NCBI GenBank assembly: GCA_016183065.1
Contig: JACPFF010000004.1
Location: 62,001 to 126,000, forward strand
Length of the DNA stretch: 64,000 nt
Direction: 5' to 3'
Origin: Deltaproteobacteria bacterium
GTDB lineage: Bacteria; UBA10199; GCA-002796325; JACPFF01
The first letter of the stretch is position 1, and the number at the start of each line of letters is the position of its first letter. Positions 38,766 through 48,259 of the stretch are shown here, piece by piece. Below the pieces are notes generated by a model. It saw nothing but the letters and a program-made list of their open reading frames with translations. It made no database searches and had not been told where the DNA came from. A program made the translations under genes and the position numbers.

Positions 38766-39752
38766 ATGAGCCATCCGATGGAACGCCCGCGCCGATTACG
38801 CCTGCAACCCGTGATGCGCCAAATGCTTGCGGAAGCGCAGATCAGGCCGAGCGCCTTGATCCAACCAGTGTTCGTGGTGGAGGGGACCGGCATTGAGGCG
38901 CCGATTCCCCGGTTGCCCGGCGTTTCGCACTATTCCGTGGATCGCCTCGTCGATGCCGTCCGTGCGGTGGCCGATGCGGGGATTCGCGCCGTGCTGTTGT
39001 TTGGCGTGCCGGGACGCAAAGATGCGCAGGGGAGTGCGGCCTGGGCGTCCGACGGTGTGGTGCAGCGGGCCTGCGCTGCATTGCGCGAACGGTGCCCGGG
39101 GCTCATCCTCATGACCGATCTCTGTCTCTGTGCCTACACGGATCACGGGCATTGCGGTGTGGTGCGCTCAGGGTGCATCGACAACGATGCCACCCTCGCG
39201 TTGCTGGCAGAGACCGCGCTCTCACAGGCCAAGGCCGGGGCCCATGTGGTTGCCCCGTCCGACATGATGGATGGACGCGTCGGGGCCATCCGCACAGCCC
39301 TCGATGCCGCCGCACAGCATGACGTGGCGATCATGAGTTATGCCGTGAAATATGCGAGCGCATTTTACGGACCTTTTCGCGAAGCGCAGCATTCATCGCC
39401 GCACGAGGGGGATCGACGGAGTTACCAGATGGATCCGGCCCGCGGGGAGCGAGAGGCCCTCCGTGAAGTCCGGCTCGACATCGAGGAGGGCGCTGACATG
39501 GTCATGGTGAAGCCCGCACTGCCGTATCTCGATATCCTCCGGGCGGTGCGCGAGGCCTCCCAGGTACCGGTCGTGGCCTATCAGGTGAGTGGCGAATATG
39601 CGATGATCGAGGCCGCGGCCCAGGCCGGGAGTCTCGACCGAACAGCGGCCCTCTGGGAGTCATTGACGGCCATCCATCGCGCCGGTGCCGACCTGATCAT
39701 CACCTATGCGGCCGCGGAGATGGCCCGCAAAATGGCTGTTGACAAGGGCTGA
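38766..39752 (+). CDS. hemB: Delta-aminolevulinic acid dehydratase (porphobilinogen synthase)
   Basis: 328 residues from ATG 38766; ATG 38757 is also in frame. Condenses two 5-aminolevulinate molecules to porphobilinogen in heme synthesis. The catalytic zinc site is the cysteine set in LMTDLCLCAYTDHGHCG. The Schiff-base lysines are in MSYAVKYASAFYGP and MVMVKPALPYLDIL. Length matches the family (about 330). A rho-independent terminator follows at 39868-39891. hemH is 20 kb upstream, so heme genes are scattered. Confidence 0.95.
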   Translation: MSHPMERPRRLRLQPVMRQMLAEAQIRPSALIQPVFVVEGTGIEAPIPRLPGVSHYSVDRLVDAVRAVADAGIRAVLLFGVPGRKDAQGSAAWASDGVVQRACAALRERCPGLILMTDLCLCAYTDHGHCGVVRSGCIDNDATLALLAETALSQAKAGAHVVAPSDMMDGRVGAIRTALDAAAQHDVAIMSYAVKYASAFYGPFREAQHSSPHEGDRRSYQMDPARGEREALREVRLDIEEGADMVMVKPALPYLDILRAVREASQVPVVAYQVSGEYAMIEAAAQAGSLDRTAALWESLTAIHRAGADLIITYAAAEMARKMAVDKG

Positions 39753-39867
39753 CGGGTATAGCTATAGGACAAACTTCTTATGAAACGGGTAGTGTACCAT
39801 CATGTTCATCATCATCCCTCCGAGAGGGCCCGGTGAACGTGTAGGTGCAGTGAGCATGTCAACACGA

Positions 39868-39891
39868 CGCCGGCCCCAGGGCCGGCGTTTT
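39868..39891 (+). terminator. Rho-independent terminator after hemB
   Basis: A perfect 9-bp stem (arms CGCCGGCCC and GGGCCGGCG, 2-base loop) followed by TTTT, 116 bases after the hemB stop. It separates hemB from the next gene, whose start lies 50 bases on. Confidence 0.88.
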
Positions 39892-39940
39892 GCGTTTCAC
39901 GCGTTGCGCCGCCTGGTTCCTGGCAGAAGGGATATGATCC

Positions 39941-41245
39941 ATGGGAACGCTCAGTGCGGTGCGATATCGTGCGATAGACCCTGCACCCATTCGACAACGG
40001 GTCTATGTACGACGACCGTTGGCGGAACAACAGGCCGGATATGGGTTTTATCAGACGCCATGCGAGACCGGTGACCGAGGCCGTATGCCCCATCCTGACG
40101 CGGCCACCATCTTGGGCACGCACGCCAGACGCTTTGCCTATGTCCGGGATGATCGATGGGATGCCGACGGTTTTCACGCCACGACCGATGTGCCGGCCGG
40201 CGCCATCATGCCAGGCCGTTTTACGGATGAGGGCGCGTTTGTCCCTTCGGTGCCGGGATCGCTGACCTGCGCCTCGGGTGTGGGATCCTGCGGAATCTCC
40301 ACCCTCGGATCGATGCTCGATATGGCCGCACGTTTCTCGGTTGTGCATGACCGTGCAGGGAAGAAGGTCGTGCAGGGGATGGCCGGGCAGCCGGTCCGAT
40401 TGGGGACGACGGGGATTGCCTGGCCCTATCACGGAGGGCCGGAGGACCCAGCCATGCGCGATGTGTCGACGCTCTCCGCATGGATCGAGAGTTATTTTTC
40501 CTATCTGCGGTGCTGGCAACGTGGCCCGACAACGGCCATTGCACGCAGTTTTGGAGGGACCGCGCTGCTCGAGTGGGTCCTCTGTCATGGTGGGGCGCTC
40601 GATCTGCTCGTGGCCGTGTCGCCCTATATGCCGGCCTGGACGCCGACCGTCTTCCGTGATCTCGGGGTCAAGGGACGGCAGCTCCGTCGCGAGGCGTGGG
40701 AATGGATCCTGGCCCTCGACGGCCTCCCCGCTGGCGTGAGCGTGGATGTTGAAGAGATGGCCTCGTTGCAGGCCTTCGTGGATCGCTACGGCACAATGGC
40801 GATCGATGACTATTGGGACCGCATTCGTGATCGCACGCAATGGGAGTTTCCGAGGGCACTCGAACGGCGATTAGCGAAGATGCGCGCGCGCGATCCATCG
40901 ATCGATGACCTCTGGCGAGCCGACTGGCGATCCTTTTCGCCGGCCCAGGTCGCGCAGCGGGATGTACAGGCCCGTGCCGCGCGTGGCGATCTCCCCACGC
41001 CTGCGGGACGGATCGTCATCCTCTATGGGGAGCTCGACACGCAATATCCACGGGGGAGTCCCGCGGTGGAACGCCCGGAGATCTCCGTCCGGGCCTTCTG
41101 GCAGGCCATGAGCATTGCCTTTGGGATTGAGGCGCGCGGCGTCGTTGCAGGACACGACCCCTTAAGTGGGCCACGTGCAGACCGATCGACAGTGCAATAT
41201 GTCTACGATGTCATTCGGTCCATCGTGATGCCACAGGGGATCTGA
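39941..41245 (+). CDS. Alpha/beta-hydrolase-like protein, unknown substrate
   Basis: 434 residues with no signal peptide. A late segment gives a plausible hydrolase triad: nucleophile-like ARSFGGTALLEWVL, an Asp in VILYGELDTQYPRG and a His in VVAGHDPLSGP. The N-terminal 150 residues are unlike ordinary hydrolases, with GSLTCASGVGSCGISTLGSM and a VRRPLAEQQAGYGFYQT start. The protein could be a large acylesterase or acyltransferase; the function is inferred from motif order only. It starts after the hemB terminator and converges on the lipoprotein gene, whose stop is the next base. Confidence 0.6.
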   Translation: MGTLSAVRYRAIDPAPIRQRVYVRRPLAEQQAGYGFYQTPCETGDRGRMPHPDAATILGTHARRFAYVRDDRWDADGFHATTDVPAGAIMPGRFTDEGAFVPSVPGSLTCASGVGSCGISTLGSMLDMAARFSVVHDRAGKKVVQGMAGQPVRLGTTGIAWPYHGGPEDPAMRDVSTLSAWIESYFSYLRCWQRGPTTAIARSFGGTALLEWVLCHGGALDLLVAVSPYMPAWTPTVFRDLGVKGRQLRREAWEWILALDGLPAGVSVDVEEMASLQAFVDRYGTMAIDDYWDRIRDRTQWEFPRALERRLAKMRARDPSIDDLWRADWRSFSPAQVAQRDVQARAARGDLPTPAGRIVILYGELDTQYPRGSPAVERPEISVRAFWQAMSIAFGIEARGVVAGHDPLSGPRADRSTVQYVYDVIRSIVMPQGI

Positions 41246-42442
41246 TCAGAGCACCTTGCCGACCTCTCCGCGAAGAGTCAGCGTTGTCGTCGAGGGGGCA
41301 CCCTGACTATCCATGGCACTCACCGTGCATTCAACGATGGTACCGATGTTCGGGGGGTTGTTGGAATATTTGTACACAATCAACATCTCCTGCATGGCCG
41401 TTGGCGCTGGCGCCACTGTCCAACCAGCAATCTTCGACCAGGTGGCCTTTGTGGAACCGCTGCCGACGGTTGGCAGACACTGAATGAGGATGGTCACCGT
41501 GTCATTGTCGGGGTCGGTCACGCTGATCTTCGGCAGCTCGCCGCTTGGCTGCAGGGCCATAGCAAAGAGTTTCTGTTGCGTATTAATCAACATCGGGATC
41601 ATGGTGGAGGGAGAGAAGTTGACTGCAGTAAGCGTCGGTGCTGAATTCACTTTCTCCGGTGTTGGGGGATTCTCTTCAGGATCAGCGTTCGTTCCACCCA
41701 TGGGGGCTGTTTCCGCCGTGCTCTCCACGCGTGTGGCGGCCAACACCGCGCTCATCTGGCAATTTTTGAGTGGCGGTGGACAACCCCCCGTGAACGTCAC
41801 GGTGGCCCCGAGCGTGCCGGTGGCTTCACCGCCACTCAGTTCCAGTCGAGCCGTGGTGTAGCTGTCGACCGTGCAACCCTCGACGACCGTTTCAGTAGGA
41901 GGCGCCATCTCCACGGTGAGGATAGTGCCGCCGACCTTGCAGGTGCTGTATTCGACATCAAAGAGCTCATCACTGCTGGAACTGTTACCGGCATCTTCTG
42001 CAGTACCCGGCGCAATGACGGGCGCCTCTTCTGTACTTGTCCCTCCACTGGGCGCAATGGCCCCGGGCACGCTCGCCTCTTCAGTACTTGTCGTACTTGT
42101 CCCTCCCACAGCAATTTTCGTCAGGCCCGTTGTCATGGTGCCACCGGTACCGGAGACCCCGGTCATACTCACTGTTCCGCCGGCCTCCTCCAATGTACAT
42201 CCACTGTCGGTCGAGACCACATTGTAGGTCCCCTCAAGGACGCCGACCTTACTCACATCGACCGCCGCACCATCTTCATCGACGCAGGTCGTCTGCTGCA
42301 ACGTCGCCTTCACATCCCAGAGATCGAACCAGCCAGCATCCGGGGCAATGTCCGGGACAGCCAAATCGACAAGGAGACTGTTTTTCCCTTCTTCACAGGC
42401 CATGCAGAGTATCACGGCAAGAGATGCGATCACTTTTTTCAC
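41246..42442 (-). CDS. Large predicted lipoprotein, unknown function
   Basis: 398 residues from a GTG at 42442 with AAGGAG 8 bases upstream. The lipobox LCMAC follows a short signal peptide. The mature protein is Thr/Ser/Gly-rich with low-complexity spacers (TSTTSTEEASVPGA, SGGTSTEEAPVIAPG) and pairs of cysteines. The C-terminal half resembles a cadherin/Ig-type beta domain (PKISVTDPDNDTVTIL). It is probably displayed on the outer membrane. The stop abuts the stop of the convergent hydrolase gene. Confidence 0.75.
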   Translation of the reverse strand: MKKVIASLAVILCMACEEGKNSLLVDLAVPDIAPDAGWFDLWDVKATLQQTTCVDEDGAAVDVSKVGVLEGTYNVVSTDSGCTLEEAGGTVSMTGVSGTGGTMTTGLTKIAVGGTSTTSTEEASVPGAIAPSGGTSTEEAPVIAPGTAEDAGNSSSSDELFDVEYSTCKVGGTILTVEMAPPTETVVEGCTVDSYTTARLELSGGEATGTLGATVTFTGGCPPPLKNCQMSAVLAATRVESTAETAPMGGTNADPEENPPTPEKVNSAPTLTAVNFSPSTMIPMLINTQQKLFAMALQPSGELPKISVTDPDNDTVTILIQCLPTVGSGSTKATWSKIAGWTVAPAPTAMQEMLIVYKYSNNPPNIGTIVECTVSAMDSQGAPSTTTLTLRGEVGKVL

Positions 42443-42561
42443 CGATGGACTCCTTTTTGAGAGAATTGCACTGTGCACACCGCCATACTGCATATTGCAC
42501 ACAGGCGGGGAAACATCAAGAAAGGATTCACCGTGCAGCGGAAACGTGTTAGACGCCTTCC
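42443..42561. promoter_or_regulatory. Divergent promoter region lipoprotein / polA
   Basis: 119 bases between two divergent starts. No unmistakable promoter boxes or hairpins seen. Confidence 0.4.
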
Positions 42562-45300
42562 ATGTCACCGATCTATCTGATTGACGGTTCCGGATACATC
42601 TTTCGTGCCTTTTACGCCATTCGGCCACTCTCGACTTCTCACGGGCTTCCCACCAATGCTCTCTACGGTTTCACGAAGATGCTCCTCAAGTTGTTTCGGA
42701 GCGTGCATCCCACACATGCGGCCATCGTCTTTGATTCGAAGGAACCAACCTTTCGGCATGAGCGGGCCGCGACCTACAAGGCGAATCGCGCCGAACCACC
42801 CGACGACCTGATTGTGCAGTTTCCCTATTTTCGGCGCATGGTGGCCGCGCTCAATATTCCCCAATTTGAAATGCCTGGCTATGAGGCCGATGATATCATC
42901 GGCACCATTGCCACCCGCATGGCCGCGATCGGCGAAGAAGTGGTGATTATCACGGGCGACAAGGACTTCATGCAACTGGTCACGCCGCACATCACGTTGT
43001 GGGACACGATGAAAGATCGCCGCACGGACGAAATCGCCGTGAAGGAACGATTTGGGGTGATTCCACGGCAGGTGGTCGATCTGCAAGGGCTTGCAGGGGA
43101 TGCCGTGGACAATGTCAAGGGGGTCCCGGGGATCGGGGAAAAGACCGCGGCGAAGTTGATTGCCGAGTGGAAGACCCTCGACAATCTCCTCGAACACCGT
43201 CACGAGATACCAGGAAAGCTCGGCGAGCGATTGCGGGCGCATCGGGAGGGGGCACTCCTGGCGCGCGAGCTCTGCACGATTCATTGTGAGGTCCCGATCC
43301 CGAATGGCAAAGGGCTCTTGGCCGTCCAGCCGCCGGATCTCACGGCGCTCAAGGCCCTCTGTCGGGAGCTGGAATTTGTCCAGTTGTTGGCCGAACTGAC
43401 GCCGGCCATGATGGCTGGTCCGCCGGTCCCCTCTGCTGATGGAGACGCCGTGACTCTGCCGTCGGCGGGTGCGTCGTCGAGAGAGGGTGTCGCGTCGCCC
43501 CATCAGTGCGTGAGGACTGCGGGAGCGCTCGAGGCGCTCGCCGCACACATTCGGGCCGCGGGCCGATGTGCCCTCGACACCGAGACGATCGGCCTTGATC
43601 CCCGGCATGCGACACTGGTGGGGGTCTCTGTCGCCACGACACCGGACGTTGGGTATTATATCCCGGTTGCCCATACGGCGGCCGTGGCCCCACAACAATT
43701 ACCACTGCCATTGATCCAGCGCACGTTGGGGCCCGTGTTGCGCGACCCCGCGATTCGCAAACTGTTTCACCATGCCAAGTTCGATCTCCCCATTTTGCAG
43801 CGCCATGGATTGTCTATCGTCCCTCCGTACGATGACACGCTGCTTATGGCCTATCTCCTCGACCCTGGCGGATCCCACGGCCTCGATGCGTTGGCCCAGC
43901 GATACTGCGACCACCAGATGACGAGCTTTACCGCGCTCGTTGGGAAAGGCCGCGGGGCCCAGACCTTTGCCGAGGTCCCCCTCGATGCCGCCACAGCCTA
44001 TGCCGGCGATGATGCCGCTGTGACATGCCGGTTGGGTGCACGGCTGCACGAGGATCTGACACGACTGGGGCTCGATCAACTCTATGCCACCATCGAGTTG
44101 CCATTGATCCACGTGCTCCTCTCCATGGAGGCTGCAGGCATTGCCATCGACGTGGCCATGCTCGACACATTGCGGGGAGAATTCGCCGAACGCATTGCGG
44201 TCCTCGAAACGACCATCTATGCCGAGGCCGGGACGACATTCAATATTGCGTCACCGCAACAACTCGGGAGTCTCCTTTTTGAGACATGGCAATTACCGAT
44301 GCGTCGTCGGACAAAGACCGGCTACTCGACTAGTGCCGATGTCCTTGAAGCGCTGGCACGGCACCATCCGTTGCCGGGACTCGTTCTCCAGTATCGTTCC
44401 CTGGCCAAATTGCGATCCACCTACATCGATGCGCTCCCCACGCTCATCGACAGGACCACGGGGCGCATTCACACGACGTTCAACCAGACAGTGGCGGCCA
44501 CCGGCCGGCTCTCGTCTCGGGATCCGAATTTGCAGAATATCCCGATCCGCAGCGAAGAAGGGCGGCGCATTCGTGCGGCGTTTGTGGCCTCTCCTGAAAA
44601 AGTGTTGCTCTCGGCGGACTATTCGCAGATTGAACTCCGCCTCCTGGCCCATCTGAGTCGCGATCGACGATTGATGGCGGCCTTTGCCGACGGACGGGAT
44701 GTCCACGCGGAAACGGCGGCGGGGTTGTTCCATATCGCCGTCGATCAGGTGATGCCGGCACAGCGTTCCATCGGCAAGACCGTCAACTTTGCTGTGTTGT
44801 ACGGCCAGAGTCCCTTCGGCATGTCGCGGATTCTCCAAATTCCGCCGGAGGAGGCGCGGCAATACATCGAGCATTTCTGGCAACTCTATCCCGAGGTGAC
44901 GAGTTATCGTGCGGCCGTGTTGGAAGAAGTGCGCCGCTGCGGTGCGGTGACGACCCTCTATGGTCGCCGGCGCCCGATGCCGGAGATCGTCAATACGCGC
45001 CCGAATATCCGGAGTGAGGCCGAACGGATGGCATTCAATACCGTTGTCCAGGGGACGGCAGCCGACATCATCAAACAGGCGATGTTGACCATTGCGGCCG
45101 CACTGATGCGCGAGCGGTTTGTTGCGCAGTTGCTCCTGCAGATTCATGATGAACTACTCTTTGAAGTGCCCCACGCGGAAGTCGGGCGGCTGACGGTGCT
45201 TGTCCGGGGCCATATGGAAGGTGTGACCCCGCCGCAGGGGACATTTGCCGTGCCACTGGTGGTCGACGTCCATACGGGGAGGCGCTGGGCCGAGTGTTGA
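42562..45300 (+). CDS. polA: DNA polymerase I
   Basis: 912 residues. Repair and Okazaki-fragment polymerase. The 5'-nuclease domain covers about residues 1-290 (YLIDGSGYIFRAF, GYEADDIIGTIA, VKGVPGIGEKTAAKL). The 3'-5' proofreading domain is intact: exo I ALDTETIG, exo II FHHAKFDLPIL, exo III YAGDDAAVTC. The polymerase domain has the DYSQIELR motif A and the QIHDELLFEVP motif C. All three domains are present, so this is the full E. coli-type enzyme. It converges on the FHA gene with an 18-base gap. Confidence 0.96.
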   Translation: MSPIYLIDGSGYIFRAFYAIRPLSTSHGLPTNALYGFTKMLLKLFRSVHPTHAAIVFDSKEPTFRHERAATYKANRAEPPDDLIVQFPYFRRMVAALNIPQFEMPGYEADDIIGTIATRMAAIGEEVVIITGDKDFMQLVTPHITLWDTMKDRRTDEIAVKERFGVIPRQVVDLQGLAGDAVDNVKGVPGIGEKTAAKLIAEWKTLDNLLEHRHEIPGKLGERLRAHREGALLARELCTIHCEVPIPNGKGLLAVQPPDLTALKALCRELEFVQLLAELTPAMMAGPPVPSADGDAVTLPSAGASSREGVASPHQCVRTAGALEALAAHIRAAGRCALDTETIGLDPRHATLVGVSVATTPDVGYYIPVAHTAAVAPQQLPLPLIQRTLGPVLRDPAIRKLFHHAKFDLPILQRHGLSIVPPYDDTLLMAYLLDPGGSHGLDALAQRYCDHQMTSFTALVGKGRGAQTFAEVPLDAATAYAGDDAAVTCRLGARLHEDLTRLGLDQLYATIELPLIHVLLSMEAAGIAIDVAMLDTLRGEFAERIAVLETTIYAEAGTTFNIASPQQLGSLLFETWQLPMRRRTKTGYSTSADVLEALARHHPLPGLVLQYRSLAKLRSTYIDALPTLIDRTTGRIHTTFNQTVAATGRLSSRDPNLQNIPIRSEEGRRIRAAFVASPEKVLLSADYSQIELRLLAHLSRDRRLMAAFADGRDVHAETAAGLFHIAVDQVMPAQRSIGKTVNFAVLYGQSPFGMSRILQIPPEEARQYIEHFWQLYPEVTSYRAAVLEEVRRCGAVTTLYGRRRPMPEIVNTRPNIRSEAERMAFNTVVQGTAADIIKQAMLTIAAALMRERFVAQLLLQIHDELLFEVPHAEVGRLTVLVRGHMEGVTPPQGTFAVPLVVDVHTGRRWAEC

Positions 45301-45318
45301 TGGATCGTGCACCTGGGA

Positions 45319-46272
45319 CTACTCGCTCTCGCGGAACTCGAGGAGAAAGTCGCCGATCTGGAGCTGATCTCCCAACTGGAGTTCCGCTTCGGTCACGCGG
45401 GCGCCATTGAGAAAAACGCCATTGGAACTTTGCAGGTCGATGACAAACCACTCCCCGTCCTGCTTTCGAATGAGGGCATGCTGGCGCGAGACTTTCGCTT
45501 CCTTCAAGGTGATCCGATTATCGCTGCCACGCCCGATGCTGGTCTCGGTCGCGAGTGGAAAGACCGTCCCCTCACCTTTCCCTTCAATGAGCGCCAGCAC
45601 GGGACCTCCCTGGGCATGGCGTCCCGGCCCGACGTCCGTATCGGAATCGAGGTCCGCCGTCTGGAATCGTCGCGTTGTCCGTGCCGGGTCGACATGGAGG
45701 TCCTCTTTCTCACGGGGGGGACGCGTTGCGGCATCTGCTGTCGGCGTTCGCACTGACTCGACATCGTCCAGGGCCTCTTGGAGAGAGATTTCATCGGGAG
45801 TCTGGGTGAGCGGACGGGGTCCTTCCGGCAGCAAATCCGCTTCGTCGGCAAAGAGTTTTTCGTAGCGCTCAATATTCCCATTGACCGCGGCCAGGAGTGC
45901 CTCAAATTTGGCCAATTTTTCACTGACCTGCGTGCTACGATCCTCGAATTCCTTGCCGGAAAATTCGCCCAGGGTCTTTCGAAATTTGAGTTCTTCAATC
46001 TCTTCGGTATATTGGGTCACCTGGCTGCGGACCTTGGTGCGGGCCTCGTAGAGGGTGGCCAACTCCTTGTCGATCTCCCCCTTTTTGGAAAGAAGGGCGG
46101 CATTGGCCTCTTCCAGTTTTCGTTGATAGTCGGCACGCACGCGGGCATAGACGTTGGTACTGACCTCCGCTCGATTGGCCTCGACCCGTTCGAGGCGCTC
46201 GCGGATGACGCGCCGTTCTTCTTTCAGCCGATTGGCCTCTTGTAACAGGGCCTGGTTAATAGGGAAATCCAT
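45319..46272 (-). CDS. FHA-domain protein with coiled-coil N-terminus
   Basis: 317 residues. The first 150 are charged heptad-like helices (EANRLKEERRVIRERLERVEANRAEV onward in pieces), predicting a coiled coil. A linker follows with acidic and Pro/Arg/Lys patches. The C-terminal FHA domain has the phosphothreonine-binding pattern GRG-S-DN, S-R-QH-A and NG: SIGRGSDNRITL, KVSRQHALI, SSNGVFLNG. It likely binds phosphorylated partners of a Ser/Thr kinase system. No signal peptide. The repeat cluster begins about 40 bases upstream of its start. Confidence 0.85.
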   Translation of the reverse strand: MDFPINQALLQEANRLKEERRVIRERLERVEANRAEVSTNVYARVRADYQRKLEEANAALLSKKGEIDKELATLYEARTKVRSQVTQYTEEIEELKFRKTLGEFSGKEFEDRSTQVSEKLAKFEALLAAVNGNIERYEKLFADEADLLPEGPRPLTQTPDEISLQEALDDVESVRTPTADAATRPPREKEDLHVDPARTTRRFQTADLDSDTDVGPGRHAQGGPVLALIEGKGEGTVFPLATETSIGRGSDNRITLKEAKVSRQHALIRKQDGEWFVIDLQSSNGVFLNGARVTEAELQLGDQLQIGDFLLEFRESE

Positions 46273-46315
46273 GAGTGAGTTATTCTAAGGGAGAACACCG
46301 ATCGTGTCAATTTCC

Positions 46316-46800
46316 ACCATTGGAGGGGCTCACGTACCCTGCAGCGAAGCCTTCGGGTACTTCCTCGTCCACCCGCTTCGTGGGTCCCCGGACTCGGTCG
46401 TTGCCACTATTACAGGGGCTCACGTCGCCCCCTCCAGCGGCAAAGCCGCTGGAGCCTCCCCTTCAACGCCGCGGTGCGGCTGGGTCGTGGGGCCCCGGAC
46501 GTCAGTCCGGGGGGGTCGTGCTCCGGCGAAGCCTCCTCCCAGGGTGCCACGGGCGTGAGCCCGTGGGGCCCCACTGCGCCCCCCCCAACGGGCAAAGCCC
46601 GTTGGGTCCCCCCTCTCGCGCGCGCGGTGCGGCTGGGTCGTGGGGCCCCGGACGTCAGTCCGGGGGTGTCGTGCTCCGGCAAAGCCTCCTCCCAGGGTGC
46701 CACGGGCGTGAGCCCGTGGGGCCCCACTGCGCCCCCCCCCAACGGGCAAAGCCCGTTGGATCCCCCCTCTCCCGCGCGCGGGTCGTGGGGCCCCGCAAAA
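46316..46800. repeat. Palindromic repeat cluster, copy E (with 153-bp tandem duplication)
   Basis: Nearly 500 bases built only from repeat modules. Two leaders (ATTGGAGGGGCTCACGT and ATTACAGGGGCTCACGT) start subunits. Hairpins include a CTCCAGCGGC/GCCGCTGGAG stem, CCCCGGA/TCCGGGG, CACGGGC/GCCCGTG and two CCCAACGGGC/GCCCGTTGG stems. A segment starting GCGGTGCGGCTGGGTCGTGG near 46471 recurs at 46624, a direct tandem period of 153 bases with few differences. No credible gene; long open frames here are repeats translated. Confidence 0.9.
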
Positions 46801-46964
46801 TGTCGGTGAAACGTCGATGAAGCACGAACCGCCTGACGGCGGCTGGTTCTCCCCGCACCCCCCTTCCGCCGCGCCCCCATCACTTAAGGCCTGGAAATGC
46901 GGAGTTTATGATTAGATTGATAATATGATTGACATTCTAGTTGATGTTTGTTACATCCCAAAAC
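46801..46964. promoter_or_regulatory. Leader of the AT-rich Fic island
   Basis: 164 bases where composition falls from very GC-rich to AT-rich at about 46890. AT-rich bases (for example ATGATTAGATTGATAATATG) precede the Fic gene and likely carry its promoter. Confidence 0.4.
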
Positions 46965-48011
46965 ATGTACAAACCCCATTATCAGATCAGCGACAAGATT
47001 GTAAACCACTTGACCGAAATTGCCGTGGCAAGAGAAATTGTGGAAAAAGCCAGGTTGGTTCCCAAGTGGGAAATCTTCTTAAGACGGGAGGCGTTGATTC
47101 ATTCTGCTCATTCCTCTACTCACATTGAAGGAAACAGTCTAACGCTGGAGGAAGTGAGTCAACTGGCACTGGGTCGAGAGATCAGCGCCATACGAAAAGA
47201 TAAGCAGGAAGTGCTCAATTATCTCCAAGTCCTCTCCAATCTTGAAAAATATATCCCAAAAGAAAAATTTGCCATCCAATTGATTTTACAGATTCATAAA
47301 GATCTCGTGAAAAAAACTTTAAATCGATCCGAAGATGAAGGGGTTTTTCGCAATCGACAAGTCGTTGTGGGCTACAAGGATAATGAAGGGCGAACCGTTG
47401 TCACCTTTCAGCCTCCTCGGACGAAAGAAGTTCCTCAATTGGTTCAATCCTTTCTCGATTGGCTGAATCAATCCGGCACCCAACGGATGAACTCTGTCTT
47501 GGTTGCAGGGATTGCTCATTATGAAATGGTGCGCATCCACCCTTTTATTGACGGGAACGGAAGAACAGCCAGGACATTGGCCACGCTTCTTCTCTTGATG
47601 CAAAAATTTGATACCAAGAGATTTTTTGCGTTGGATGATTACTATGACAGCGACCGAATGGCCTACTATGCCGCTCTAAAATCGGTGGATTCCAAGACAA
47701 TCAATATCACAAAGTGGATAGAGTATTTTTGTGAAGGGGTTGCCTTCTCCGTCAATCGAGTTAAAGAAAAGGTGTTGGTATTGAGCGGAAGTAAAAAAGC
47801 CACCGCTTTTCTTGAACAAGTCGCACTAACGAAACGGCAGATGCAGATTGTGGAAGCGATCAGCCACGCCGGTAAAATCACCAGCAAGGAAATGCAGGCG
47901 ATGTTCAAAATATCGCCCCAGGCGATTCACAAGGAGATGAAAAAACTAATGGATTTGAAAGTGGTGAAACTGGCAGGAGCGGGAAGGGGGGCGCGTTACG
48001 AATTGGTGTAA
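46965..48011 (+). CDS. Fic-family AMPylation protein
   Basis: 348 residues from ATG 46965; an ATG at 46944 is in frame. Fic enzymes attach AMP (or other nucleotides) to target hydroxyls. The active motif is HPFIDGNGRTAR with the catalytic His at about 192. The N-terminal inhibitory helix has the S-x3-E-G pattern in STHIEGN (about 51-56), so this is class II with self-inhibition. A C-terminal winged-helix-like part follows (FKISPQAIHKEMKKLMDL). The gene is clearly AT-richer than the surroundings with lysine-rich coding, which points to recent transfer. Confidence 0.9.
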   Translation: MYKPHYQISDKIVNHLTEIAVAREIVEKARLVPKWEIFLRREALIHSAHSSTHIEGNSLTLEEVSQLALGREISAIRKDKQEVLNYLQVLSNLEKYIPKEKFAIQLILQIHKDLVKKTLNRSEDEGVFRNRQVVVGYKDNEGRTVVTFQPPRTKEVPQLVQSFLDWLNQSGTQRMNSVLVAGIAHYEMVRIHPFIDGNGRTARTLATLLLLMQKFDTKRFFALDDYYDSDRMAYYAALKSVDSKTINITKWIEYFCEGVAFSVNRVKEKVLVLSGSKKATAFLEQVALTKRQMQIVEAISHAGKITSKEMQAMFKISPQAIHKEMKKLMDLKVVKLAGAGRGARYELV

Positions 48012-48016
48012 TGGAC

Positions 48017-48259
48017 TTATTTCAGCGTATTGGGATGAGAACTTCGGATCAAATTGCCCGGACTTTGCACGACGGAACCTAGCACCCCCAATTTTCCCAG
48101 GTCAGTTGTGTGAATGGTCTCCCGATAATCGTGTAATTGGCCAGTTGCAGTATCCAGCATGACTGATGCTGGAGTTGGTAGGATAGTGTCTTCTTCAACC
48201 AATCTAATCCTTTCGTCTTCCAAGACGGATTTAATTTTTGGTAGGTGATCAACGCTCAT
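48017..48259 (-). CDS. Small hypothetical protein paired with a CheD-like gene
   Basis: 80 residues (MSVDHLPKIKSVLEDERIRL). The ATG at 48259 overlaps the stop of the upstream gene, indicating coupling. It is acidic at the start and ends with a basic tail (NLIRSSHPNTLK). It is AT-rich like the neighbouring Fic gene and converges on it with a 5-base gap. Nothing known; it might be an inhibitor or substrate of the protein before it. Confidence 0.5.
   Translation of the reverse strand: MSVDHLPKIKSVLEDERIRLVEEDTILPTPASVMLDTATGQLHDYRETIHTTDLGKLGVLGSVVQSPGNLIRSSHPNTLK

Noticed and set aside
46316-46800. CRISPR array
   Set aside because: Repeats are joined modules without unique spacers of constant size, the units are palindromic and variable, and no cas gene is visible.
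46275-46820. ORFs of 110-180 codons within the repeat cluster
   Set aside because: They consist of translated hairpin modules in both strands and repeat exactly with the DNA repeats; no start signal or homologous protein is expected.
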